Source of the DNA: Methanotrichaceae archaeon
GTDB taxonomy: Archaea > Halobacteriota > Methanosarcinia > Methanotrichales > Methanotrichaceae
NCBI GenBank assembly: GCA_013329455.1
Contig: DUKF01000144.1
Location: 1-6,178 of the forward strand
Reading direction: 5' to 3'
DNA length: 6,178 bases
The notes beneath the pieces are model-generated. The model worked only from the letters and a program-made list of their open reading frames with translations, made no database searches and had not been told where the DNA came from. The translations under genes and the position numbers were made by a program. Each line of letters begins with the position of its first letter. Position 1 is the first letter of the stretch. Shown piece by piece: positions 1 to 5,426 of this stretch.

Positions 1-10
1 AAACATCCTC

Positions 11-68
11 CAGTAAGGGTAATTACTTCAGATTACTTCAGAGTAGACCAAAGCTTACTGTATATAAA
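11..68 (-). promoter_or_regulatory. Possible outward-facing promoter with short repeats at the left edge
   Basis: The minus strand reads TTTATATA at 68-61, a close match to the archaeal TATA box. A transcript from it would start around 35-45 and run leftward out of the window. Around the expected start lie two adjacent copies of ATTACTTCAG (22-31 and 32-41). A 7-bp inverted repeat, CAGTAAG at 11-17 and CTTACTG at 54-60, encloses them. This arrangement would suit a regulated promoter of a gene beyond the left edge. No purine-rich BRE is obvious and that gene cannot be seen, so the call is tentative. Confidence 0.3.
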
Positions 69-77
69 GAGATCGCC

Positions 78-102
78 CCTCCCCCCGAAATTGGGGGGGA
101 GG
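78..102 (-). terminator. GC-rich hairpin after the secreted-protein gene
   Basis: CCTCCCCCC at 78-86 pairs perfectly with GGGGGGAGG at 94-102 across a 7-base loop, giving a 9-bp stem 12 bp beyond the stop codon of the minus-strand gene. On the minus transcript the stem is followed by a modest U-rich stretch (CTCTTTATATA, 71-61) rather than a clean U-run. It may therefore be a weak terminator or an mRNA 3' end stabiliser. Confidence 0.5.
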
Positions 103-114
103 AGGTCGGTCCAG

Positions 115-1440
115 TCAACAGTCGAAGGGCCAGACGTAGATGTAGACGTAGTTGCTCCAGTCGTTACACTGGTAACAGAGCAGGTGCCAACCGGAGGTGC
201 TGCTCTTGAACCAAGTTGGGTACCAGCCCTCTTTCTTGTAGCCAAGGCTTTTCACTTCGGGCTTGCAGTAGTATCCGGACTTGCAGGGCGGCCACTCGTA
301 GGACCAGTACATTCCAGGCCGGTTGATCTTGGACCAAAGCGGAAGCCATTCGTTCTGCTGGATGCTGGCCACCGTCATAAGCTTGTTCGGTCGGGCTTGG
401 ACGTAGTACTCGTTGTACTTGCATGCAGCCCTCGGCGTATAGACCAAACCGAAGTCCGATACGGTATCGGTACCTGCACTGTAGCCGGGCGGCGAGATGG
501 TGCCTGCGCCTGTGCCGTAGCAGCTGTAACCTGTGGACCCGGAGGTGTAACCGCTGCCATCAGAGGTTCCGCTGGTCGGGGCACAGTAACTCGTCGAACC
601 GGTCTTCCAGCCGTCGTATTCGGAACCAGTGACAGGAGCAGCACAGTCCGGGGCGGCCAGCCGCAGATCTGTGGGCATCAGCCCCTCGGAGAGCGGGTCT
701 GGCGGCGTGGGCGTGGGCATTCCAAGGCCCGTCGAGAGGCTGCCACTGCTCAAAGACGATGACGATGGCGAAGTCTGCGGAGCCTCTATCTTCGAATAGC
801 CCGTCGTTTTCCCTTCCGTGTACGATCCGGATTCCGGCCAGACGTAGATGTAGACGTAGTTGCTGGACTTGTCGCAGTGGAAGCAGATTATGTGCCAGCC
901 TGGATCGTCACCTTTGAACCAGCCCTTCAGGTAGTCGGGCCAAGTCCAGAAACACCAGTTGACGGATGGTGTCAGCTTGTTCGGGTACCACTCGTAGACG
1001 AAGAAGTTACCGGTGTAGGCGACCTTCGCCCAGAGAGGAAGATATCCACCGTTGCTGCAGCCCGCCACCGTCGTCACTCCGCCGCGAGTCTGGACGTAGA
1101 GCTTGTTCTGAGACTCCACCGAGCCGGGCCAGTACCAGGAACCAGACGCGGCTCCTGAAGCCCCATCCATCCCAGCCACGACAGACTCCGGCGGCATGGC
1201 CGAGACGAAACTCAGCCGATCGTCAGGCGAGAAGCTGTACATTTCGGGCGTTCCGAATTTCAGCTCCGTCGGCGAATGGCCCTCCTCGTAAGGCCCTTTA
1301 AGGCTCGGAGCCTCGCCGTGGTAGGATTTCATCAGATCGGTTGAGGCCGATCCCTCGGATTGTTCAACTGTCCCTACTGCGCCAATGGCTATCGGCGCCA
1401 ACGCCAGGAGCGCGACCGTAAGATAAATTAAGCGTTTCAT
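115..1440 (-). CDS. Secreted aromatic-rich protein with two copies of a Trp/Tyr domain, function unknown
   Basis: The product has 441 residues if started at the ATG at 1440, which has a GGAGGGGG ribosome binding site. A start 10 codons upstream (1470) is open but would put a non-signal stretch in front of the signal peptide. Residues 1-20 (MKRLIYLTVALLALAPIAIG) form a Sec signal peptide with a short basic n-region; no lipobox Cys is seen. About residues 111-202 and 344-441 are two copies of one domain. Shared features are YVQ(T/A)R, LPLW(A/S)K, YEW, GW(F/Y), GWHxxCxxC and the identical SNYVYIYVWP. The linker (about 203-335) is rich in Ser, Thr, Gly and Pro with scattered Cys. There are 13 Cys in all, including the last residue, so disulfides are likely. 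I see no transmembrane anchor or PGF-type sorting tail after the second domain, so the protein is probably released or bound to the envelope non-covalently. I cannot name the family. Cell-surface or carbohydrate binding through the aromatic residues is only a guess. Confidence 0.85.
   Translation of the reverse strand: MKRLIYLTVALLALAPIAIGAVGTVEQSEGSASTDLMKSYHGEAPSLKGPYEEGHSPTELKFGTPEMYSFSPDDRLSFVSAMPPESVVAGMDGASGAASGSWYWPGSVESQNKLYVQTRGGVTTVAGCSNGGYLPLWAKVAYTGNFFVYEWYPNKLTPSVNWCFWTWPDYLKGWFKGDDPGWHIICFHCDKSSNYVYIYVWPESGSYTEGKTTGYSKIEAPQTSPSSSSLSSGSLSTGLGMPTPTPPDPLSEGLMPTDLRLAAPDCAAPVTGSEYDGWKTGSTSYCAPTSGTSDGSGYTSGSTGYSCYGTGAGTISPPGYSAGTDTVSDFGLVYTPRAACKYNEYYVQARPNKLMTVASIQQNEWLPLWSKINRPGMYWSYEWPPCKSGYYCKPEVKSLGYKKEGWYPTWFKSSTSGWHLLCYQCNDWSNYVYIYVWPFDC
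118..411 (-). repeat. Second (C-terminal) copy of the Trp-rich domain
   Basis: This encodes residues about 344-441 of the secreted protein. It shares with the first copy the order YVQAR, LPLWSK, YEW, GWHLLCYQC and SNYVYIYVWP. The DNA for the last block (128-156) is identical over 29 bases to 836-864, 708 bp away and in the same frame. It differs from copy one by an inserted Cys-containing stretch (PPCKSGYYC). The protein ends three residues after the shared block. Confidence 0.85.
835..1110 (-). repeat. First copy of the Trp-rich domain
   Basis: This encodes residues about 111-202 of the secreted protein, beginning NKLYVQTR and ending SNYVYIYVWPE. It has the CxxC of GWHIICFHC in the same place as the second copy. 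The pair looks like an old intragenic duplication. The middles have diverged, whereas the end block stays identical in DNA. Confidence 0.85.
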
Positions 1441-1444
1441 GCTA

Positions 1445-1452
1445 CCCCCTCC
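1445..1452 (-). promoter_or_regulatory. Ribosome binding site fixing the secreted-protein start
   Basis: The minus strand reads GGAGGGGG about 5-7 nt before the ATG at 1440, matching the anti-Shine-Dalgarno end of archaeal 16S rRNA. It sits inside the longer open frame that starts at 1470. This supports the 1440 start, which also places the signal peptide at the N-terminus. Confidence 0.7.
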
Positions 1453-1493
1453 AACACCCTTCATTTCCAATCGTGTTTATTTAACGTACCTAA

Positions 1494-1509
1494 TCTATTT
1501 AATATTTTT
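1494..1509 (-). promoter_or_regulatory. TATA-box candidate for the secreted-protein gene
   Basis: The minus strand reads AAAAATATTAAATAGA, an A-rich BRE-like run followed by a TATA-like core. A start about 25 nt downstream falls near 1475 and would give a leader of roughly 35 nt. The palindrome CTCGATCGAG at 1513-1522 lies directly upstream, where an activator could bind. Confidence 0.45.
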
Positions 1510-1600
1510 CGACTCGATCGAGAGAAAACCGCGTCCTTTCTCCAAAGGGCGAGGCTGTCAGCGGCTTCAGGATATAATTATGATTTTATTTTAACTAGGT

Positions 1601-1614
1601 GGAACGATATTTAA
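1601..1614 (+). promoter_or_regulatory. Alternative upstream TATA candidate for the ATPase-channel operon
   Basis: GGAACG followed by ATATTTAA resembles a BRE plus TATA box. Transcription would begin near 1637, leaving a leader of about 240 nt. The nearer candidate at 1786-1794 gives a more usual leader, so this one is second choice. Confidence 0.25.
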
Positions 1615-1785
1615 GGGGTTAAATGTCGGACGGGAGTTTGGATGAGAATTTTCCATAGGCTGCAACAGATCCGACGAGAATGGTTTGATAGGGCCTCTGC
1701 CACGCTCTGAGATTCGAAAGCAACTGCGTATCCAAAACCGTCTGTGTGTTTCTTTCAGTAGAGCTGAAGGCGAAACGTCGGTAAG

Positions 1786-1794
1786 TTTAATTTA
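1786..1794 (+). promoter_or_regulatory. Preferred TATA candidate for the ATPase-channel operon
   Basis: TTTAATTTA is close to the archaeal TATA consensus. The predicted transcription start is around 1815, giving a 5' leader of about 60 nt. The inverted repeat at 1799-1817 falls between this box and the predicted start. No strong BRE is visible. Confidence 0.4.
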
Positions 1795-1798
1795 CAAG

Positions 1799-1817
1799 TC
1801 GTCTCAAAATGAGACGA
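1799..1817. promoter_or_regulatory. Perfect inverted repeat, probable operator
   Basis: TCGTCTCA and TGAGACGA flank an AAA spacer, a perfect 8+8 bp dyad of 19 bp. Its size and symmetry suit a dimeric helix-turn-helix regulator. Its place just downstream of a TATA box would let a bound repressor block polymerase. It lies 58 bp before the ATPase start codon. As RNA it could form only a short A-looped hairpin without a T-run, so a terminator is less likely. Confidence 0.45.
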
Positions 1818-1875
1818 AAGGAAGGATCCCAGCTCAGACCTTTGCCTCGGACTCGCTTTCAGCAGGTATTGCCAT

Positions 1876-2865
1876 ATGCCACCAGCGTTTGAAAAAGAGA
1901 TTGAACTCATCGAGAAGTCGATAGAGGATTTCGAAGAGGGCAAAAGAGGTAACGTCGCCGTTATCTCCGACCCCTTCTACGGCGAGTCAGATCTGATGAA
2001 ACGAGCCGGGGAGATTATCGGCTCAAGTGGGCTCAAGGTCGACGCTCGATCTCTTATCCACGACTTCGAGGTGTTGGAGAAGGCCTCAGAGAAGATCGTG
2101 ATGGTGGATGAGGCTCATCGTCTTTACCGGAGGAAGATAGGGGGATTTGAGGCGATAAACCGCTTTTTGAGCTTTATCCCCTCGTCGGACGGACTTTTCA
2201 TCACCACATGGAACAGCTACTCCTGGAAGTACCTCGACGAGGTTCTGGGCCTCGGCCGGCATTTCCCCCAAAAGATCAGGCTTTCCAAAATGGGCGCAGG
2301 CCAGATCCAAGAGATGCTCCTCTCCGGTTACGAAGAGGGCGAGCTGACCTTCGTCGAGGAAGTACCCGTGGACGCGGAAGAATTGAAGATATTGAGCCGG
2401 TCAAGCTACCAAAAGACCCTGATGGGCCGTAGCATTGAGATCCCTTATCCAGTGGTCGACATACGATCGATCAGGTCCCGTCGGACTAAAAGCGAGAAAA
2501 AATCGTCTGAAGAGATCTTCTTCGACAAGCTCGCCCGGATCTCTGACGGCAACCCGGGAGTTGCCGAGTATCTCTGGAACGAGGCCTTGGACTATCCCGA
2601 AGTCAGAAACGCCCTGAAAGATCCGCCATCCATCGATCTCGACTACGATGAGTCCTTCGCCATCGGCATCGTCCTATCCATGGGGTCCATCCAGGTGAGA
2701 GAGCTCTCTGATGTTCTGGAGCCCCTGGACCTCTCCGCTGAGAAAATCGCTGGCCTCTTGGAAGAGAGGGGGCTCGTCTTCTCGGAGGGTGATGTCATCG
2801 CGATAAGGTCCGAAGCCCTGAAGAGCGTTGTTGAGCACCTGAGAAGGCTGAGGCTGGTGTGGTAG
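1876..2865 (+). CDS. AAA+/STAND-like ATPase with degenerate P-loop and C-terminal winged-helix region
   Basis: The product has 329 residues. ATG 1876 is the first start codon in frame after the stop at 1810-1812, though its ribosome binding site is weak (AGGT at 1864-1867). No signal peptide or membrane segment is seen, so it is cytoplasmic. Residues 26-44 (NVAVISDPFYGESDLMKRA) sit where a Walker A loop belongs but lack the GxxxxGK[ST] pattern. Residues 73-84 (KIVMVDEAHRLY) are a good Walker B with Asp78 and Glu79. Residues 106-117 (GLFITTWNSYSW) resemble sensor 1. Residues 221-234 (RISDGNPGVAEYLW) carry the G-x-P-type motif found in archaeal and STAND ATPases. Residues about 258-329 look like a winged helix. 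A Lys/Arg/Ser-rich stretch (198-211) separates the halves. The following channel gene starts one base after this stop, so the two products probably act together. Nucleotide binding without the P-loop Lys is uncertain; the protein may be a regulatory scaffold. The exact family is not recognised. Confidence 0.8.
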   Translation: MPPAFEKEIELIEKSIEDFEEGKRGNVAVISDPFYGESDLMKRAGEIIGSSGLKVDARSLIHDFEVLEKASEKIVMVDEAHRLYRRKIGGFEAINRFLSFIPSSDGLFITTWNSYSWKYLDEVLGLGRHFPQKIRLSKMGAGQIQEMLLSGYEEGELTFVEEVPVDAEELKILSRSSYQKTLMGRSIEIPYPVVDIRSIRSRRTKSEKKSSEEIFFDKLARISDGNPGVAEYLWNEALDYPEVRNALKDPPSIDLDYDESFAIGIVLSMGSIQVRELSDVLEPLDLSAEKIAGLLEERGLVFSEGDVIAIRSEALKSVVEHLRRLRLVW

Positions 2866-2866
2866 C

Positions 2867-3775
2867 ATGGCGGAGAATCTGACAGAGGTGTTCTCCAACT
2901 TATCAACGTCGACGCCCTCAGGAGTGGCCTCTGGGGTTTCGGCCAACATCACCTCAAGCATCCGCTCCGACATCCCGGCCCTGGGGATCGATTCGTCCAT
3001 CGTGATGAACGCTCTTCTGGTGCTGGCACTCGCTTACATTGCCACCAGAATCGTCGTATTTCTCCTCACTTGGCTTTCAGAAAGAGTCTACGAGCACCGG
3101 ATAACCGTCAAGATGGCGATCCCTCTCGCGAAGTTCGCCATCTACGGCTTTGCCATGTACCATATCCTTGGCACCATCCTCCAGCTTTCGACGGCCCAGC
3201 TCGTCGCCTTCTCGGGCCTTGCCGGCGCCGCCATAGGCTTCGGCCTGAAAGATCTCGTCGCTGAGGTGGTGGGAGGGTTCGTCATCGTCCTGGATAAGCC
3301 CTACCAGGTAGGCGACAAGGTGAGGATCGACGATCATTACGGCGAGGTCCGGGACATCGGGCTTCGGGCGACGAGGCTCGTCTCTCCCGACGACAGCCTG
3401 ATCTCGGTCTCAAACCAGAAGGTCCTCAACCAGACCTTGGCCAACGCCAACGCCGGGAGCCAGGAGATGATGGTGGTGATCGACCTATTCATCAACTCCA
3501 AGTCTGACATCGCAAGAGCGATGCAGATCTTAAGGGAGGCTGCCGTCACGTCCCGGTACGTCTACATCTCCGATAAGCGGCCGGTCACGATCCTTCTCAA
3601 GGACTATCCCTTCTACAGGAGATTGAGGGCCAAGGCTTACGTCTACGACTTGAGGCGCGAGTTCGAGTTCGAGTCGGACGTCACTAAACGGGCCTGGGAG
3701 GCCTTCAGGGAGGAGGGGATCGAGCCGCCGAAGGCAGGGGTCGTGGAGATGGAAGAAGGGTCCGGACAAAGTTGA
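2867..3775 (+). CDS. mscS: Small-conductance mechanosensitive channel, MscS family
   Basis: The 302-residue product is close to the length of E. coli MscS. MscS channels are membrane heptamers that open under membrane tension and release solutes during hypo-osmotic shock. Residues 1-43 are Ser/Thr-rich and should lie outside. TM1 is about 44-71 and TM2 about 84-107. The pore-lining TM3 is about 109-141, with the family's small-residue pattern AFSGLAGAAIGFGLKDLVAEVVGG. The beta domain follows with DKPYQVGDKVRI, GEVRDIGLRATRL and the SNQKVLNQ block, then the C-terminal alpha/beta domain to about 280. ATG 2867 lies one base after the ATPase stop, with GGTG (2856-2859) as a weak ribosome binding site, which suggests translational coupling. 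The N-terminal segment has three N-x-S/T sequons (Asn4, Asn11, Asn27). The stop falls inside a GTTGAA repeat, and another frame stays open for a further acidic tail. The family call is firm; the ion selectivity and the partnership with the ATPase are inferred. Confidence 0.93.
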   Translation: MAENLTEVFSNLSTSTPSGVASGVSANITSSIRSDIPALGIDSSIVMNALLVLALAYIATRIVVFLLTWLSERVYEHRITVKMAIPLAKFAIYGFAMYHILGTILQLSTAQLVAFSGLAGAAIGFGLKDLVAEVVGGFVIVLDKPYQVGDKVRIDDHYGEVRDIGLRATRLVSPDDSLISVSNQKVLNQTLANANAGSQEMMVVIDLFINSKSDIARAMQILREAAVTSRYVYISDKRPVTILLKDYPFYRRLRAKAYVYDLRREFEFESDVTKRAWEAFREEGIEPPKAGVVEMEEGSGQS

Positions 3776-3788
3776 AGTTGAAGTTGAA
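3771..3788 (+). repeat. Three tandem GTTGAA hexamers at the channel stop codon
   Basis: GTTGAA occurs three times in a row. In the channel frame the tract yields TGA stops at 3773, 3779 and 3785, with a further one at 3797. In the frame one base away it reads VEVEVE and continues as AEFE to a TAG at 3801-3803. A short repeat like this can gain or lose units, but a six-base unit keeps the frame. Confidence 0.75.
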
Positions 3789-3943
3789 GCAGAATTTGAA
3801 TAGCGCTCCAAAGTTCACGGGCGAAAAGGCCTCGTTTCGTCCCCTCCTCCGGTGAGGCGCGCCGACGATTTTATTTACAGAACGCGCTGGTGTCTCGATT
3901 TTTGTCCGACCTCAAAATCTTTAAGTATGAATGATGTAAAATA
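3776..3943 (+). other. Intergenic gap between the channel and rubredoxin remnant
   Basis: No gene is seen in these 168 bp. A weak stem (GCCTC 3829-3833 with GAGGC 3854-3858) precedes the T-rich GATTTTATTTA at 3867-3877, which could end the channel transcript. The same T-rich run is also a TATA-like element that could start the rubredoxin-fprA transcript near 3905. A second TATA-like element, TTTAAGTA (3920-3927), would start transcription at or just past the rubredoxin ATG, so it would suit transcription of fprA alone. Confidence 0.45.
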
Positions 3944-4123
3944 ATGACCAGGAAATTATCATTAAAGGCGAAGCACGTCTGTGAGGTTTGCGGGTACGTA
4001 TTCGATTCTGAAAAGGGGGACCAAACGTCAGGGATCGCGCCAGGCGCCGCCTTTGAGGACCTGCCCGACGACTGAATCTGTCCGGAACTCGCAAGCTTCC
4101 AAGGACGCATTCGCAAAGGTTGA
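3944..4123 (+). pseudogene. Rubredoxin pseudogene
   Basis: Reading from ATG 3944 gives a clear rubredoxin N-half: residues 13-16 CEVC form the first CxxC knuckle, followed by [10 protein letters not shown], then [14 protein letters not shown]. The next codon, where rubredoxins have the conserved Trp of DDWxCPxCG, is TGA (4073-4075). Beyond it the frame continues ICPELASFQG to a TGA at 4121-4123. The fourth iron ligand, expected two residues after Pro, is Leu instead of Cys, and neither other frame supplies it. With a premature stop and a lost Fe ligand it cannot form a normal Fe(Cys)4 site. A shift in frame does not repair it. UGA recoding is unlikely because other genes here use TGA as a true stop and TGG for Trp. 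The remnant lies 16 bp before fprA, matching the common rubredoxin-flavoprotein pairing. No clear ribosome binding site precedes it. Confidence 0.8.
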
Positions 4124-4125
4124 GT

Positions 4126-4132
4126 GAGGTGG
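4126..4132 (+). promoter_or_regulatory. Ribosome binding site of fprA
   Basis: GAGGTGG begins three bases after the second rubredoxin stop and ends 7 nt before the ATG at 4140. It matches the archaeal Shine-Dalgarno consensus well and fixes the fprA start. Confidence 0.75.
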
Positions 4133-4139
4133 CAAAAAG

Positions 4140-5324
4140 ATGGGATTTTCAAGAGAGATCAGGCCGGGGGTATTTTCCGTCGGCGTCATCGACTGGGACC
4201 GTCGGCTCTTCGACGAGCTGATACCCCTTCCGGACGGGACTAGCTACAACGCTTACATCATTGAGGGAAGCGAGAAGACGGCCCTCATCGACACCGCGGA
4301 TCCGCAGATGACAGAGGTCCTTATGAAGAACCTCGAGGGCATTGGGCTGGAACGTCTCGATTACGTGGTGACTAATCATGCTGAACAGGACCATTCTGGG
4401 TCGCTCCCAACTGTCCTCGAAAGGTTTCCCGAAGCCCAGGTCGTCTGCACGCCACGGTGCCAGAAGCTACTGGAAGAACACCTTCGCATCCCCGCTGAAA
4501 AGTTCGAAACCGTTGAGGACAGAAAGACACTGTCCCTCGGTGACAAGACTTTTGAGTTCATCTACACCCCCTGGGTCCACTGGCCCGAGACGATGTCAAC
4601 GTACCTACGAGAGGAGAAGATCCTTTTTTCCTGCGACTTCTTTGGGTCCCATTACGCCACAAGCGACCTGTTCGCCGACAAACGGATCATCTACGAGCCG
4701 GTCAAGAGGTACTACGCCGAGATCATGATGCCCTTCAGGGCCATCATCAGAAAGAACCTTAAGCTTGTGGAGGCCCTGGACCTTGAGATGATCGCTCCGA
4801 GCCACGGTCCATTCCACGATGATCCATCCTTCATAATCGAGGCTTATAGGGATTGGTCCTCGGAGGAAGTGAAAAACGAGGTCGTGATACCCTACGTCTC
4901 GATGCACGGGAGCACCAAGCTCATGGTCGACCACCTCATGGACGGACTTATCGCGCGGGGGATCGGGGTGAAGAGGTTTGACATCAGCGGATCGGACGTC
5001 GGGAAGATGGCGATGGCCCTGGTCGATGCCGCAACCCTCGTCCTCGGAACGTGCACCGTCCTTGCGGGACCACACCCCAACGCCGCCCAAGTCGCCTTCC
5101 TCGCCAACGCCCTCCGGCCAAAGACGAAGTTCGCCTCGATCATTGGGTCTTATGGCTGGGGCGGAAAGACCGTGAAGGTCATCCAGGATATGATGCCCCA
5201 CCTGAAAGTCGAGATGATCGAGCCCGTCCTCGCCAAAGGACTTCCAGGAGAAGAGGACTTTTTGGCCCTTGACCGACTGGCAGACGAGATTCTGAAAAAG
5301 CACAGGGAATTGGGGATAGCGTAA
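4140..5324 (+). CDS. fprA: FprA, A-type flavoprotein (F420H2 oxidase)
   Basis: The 394-residue length is normal for FprA. In methanogens this cytoplasmic enzyme reduces O2 to water with electrons from F420H2, protecting the anaerobe from oxygen; related enzymes reduce NO. The N-terminal metallo-beta-lactamase-like domain (about 1-245) holds the diiron site. The ligands visible are His80, Glu82, Asp84 and His85 in HAEQDHSG, His147 in VHWPETM, Asp166 in SCDFFGSH, and His222 in APSHGP. The C-terminal flavodoxin-like domain (about 248-394) has the FMN phosphate loop SMHGSTK (254-260) and the later FMN-contacting segments LGTCTVLAGPHPNAA (302-316) and GSYGWGG (336-342). No key residue is missing and no rubredoxin domain is fused. 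The gene lies just after the broken rubredoxin, has its own ribosome binding site and ends in a strong terminator. Use of F420H2 as donor is inferred from the methanogen-like setting. Confidence 0.95.
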   Translation: MGFSREIRPGVFSVGVIDWDRRLFDELIPLPDGTSYNAYIIEGSEKTALIDTADPQMTEVLMKNLEGIGLERLDYVVTNHAEQDHSGSLPTVLERFPEAQVVCTPRCQKLLEEHLRIPAEKFETVEDRKTLSLGDKTFEFIYTPWVHWPETMSTYLREEKILFSCDFFGSHYATSDLFADKRIIYEPVKRYYAEIMMPFRAIIRKNLKLVEALDLEMIAPSHGPFHDDPSFIIEAYRDWSSEEVKNEVVIPYVSMHGSTKLMVDHLMDGLIARGIGVKRFDISGSDVGKMAMALVDAATLVLGTCTVLAGPHPNAAQVAFLANALRPKTKFASIIGSYGWGGKTVKVIQDMMPHLKVEMIEPVLAKGLPGEEDFLALDRLADEILKKHRELGIA

Positions 5325-5347
5325 GTCTGGGGCAATTCGTCCTGATC

Positions 5348-5415
5348 GCCCGAGAGTTCTGCACCATGCCGGTGAATGAGCTCTCGGGCCCCAAAAGGTC
5401 CTTCGTGATTTTTTT
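5348..5415 (+). terminator. Terminator of fprA: long stem plus T7
   Basis: GCCCGAGAGTTC (5348-5359) pairs with GAGCTCTCGGGC (5378-5389) over 12 bp with one G-U pair. Inside the loop, CACC (5362-5365) pairs with GGTG (5371-5374) as a second small stem. A run of seven T lies at 5409-5415, 20 nt after the stem. The stem begins 24 nt past the fprA stop. The leftward nadE transcript meets no U-run here, so the element serves mainly fprA. Confidence 0.75.
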
Positions 5416-5426
5416 GCGTATTGAGA

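Larger units (their letters stand above)
1441..1875. other. Divergent intergenic region, no gene seen
   Basis: This 435-bp stretch separates the leftward secreted-protein gene from the rightward ATPase-channel pair. A 79-codon frame at 1685-1924 overlaps the ATPase start and resembles nothing, so I do not call it. Contents are the leftward ribosome binding site and TATA candidate, a 10-bp palindrome CTCGATCGAG (1513-1522) just upstream of that TATA, and a small CCTTT/AAAGG hairpin (1535-1548). There are AT-rich TATA-like elements at 1571-1614 and a second promoter candidate with an inverted repeat at 1786-1817. Confidence 0.7.

Noticed and set aside
91..762. Long plus-strand open frame (223 codons) opposite the secreted-protein gene
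   Set aside because: It lies wholly within the antisense of a gene with signal peptide, ribosome binding site and repeated domain. The translation is low-complexity Val/Arg/Gly/Ala-rich and resembles no family.
1640..1710. Possible C/D-box small RNA (GATGA near 1641, CTGA near 1707)
   Set aside because: The C box matches only the GATGA core, the spacing is too long, no C'/D' pair is convincing and no terminal stem is seen.
1685..1924. 79-codon plus-strand frame before the ATPase
   Set aside because: It overlaps the ATPase start in another frame, has no clear ribosome binding site, covers the inverted repeat and shows no recognisable motif.
4073..4075. In-frame TGA in the rubredoxin remnant as selenocysteine or recoded Trp
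   Set aside because: The expected residue is Trp, not a redox Cys. TGA is an ordinary stop in three other genes here, and the later loss of a Cys ligand shows decay rather than recoding.
4605..5303. Long minus-strand open frame (232 codons) opposite fprA
   Set aside because: fprA carries all its catalytic motifs across this span. The antisense frame is a product of GC-rich codon use and shows no recognisable domain.
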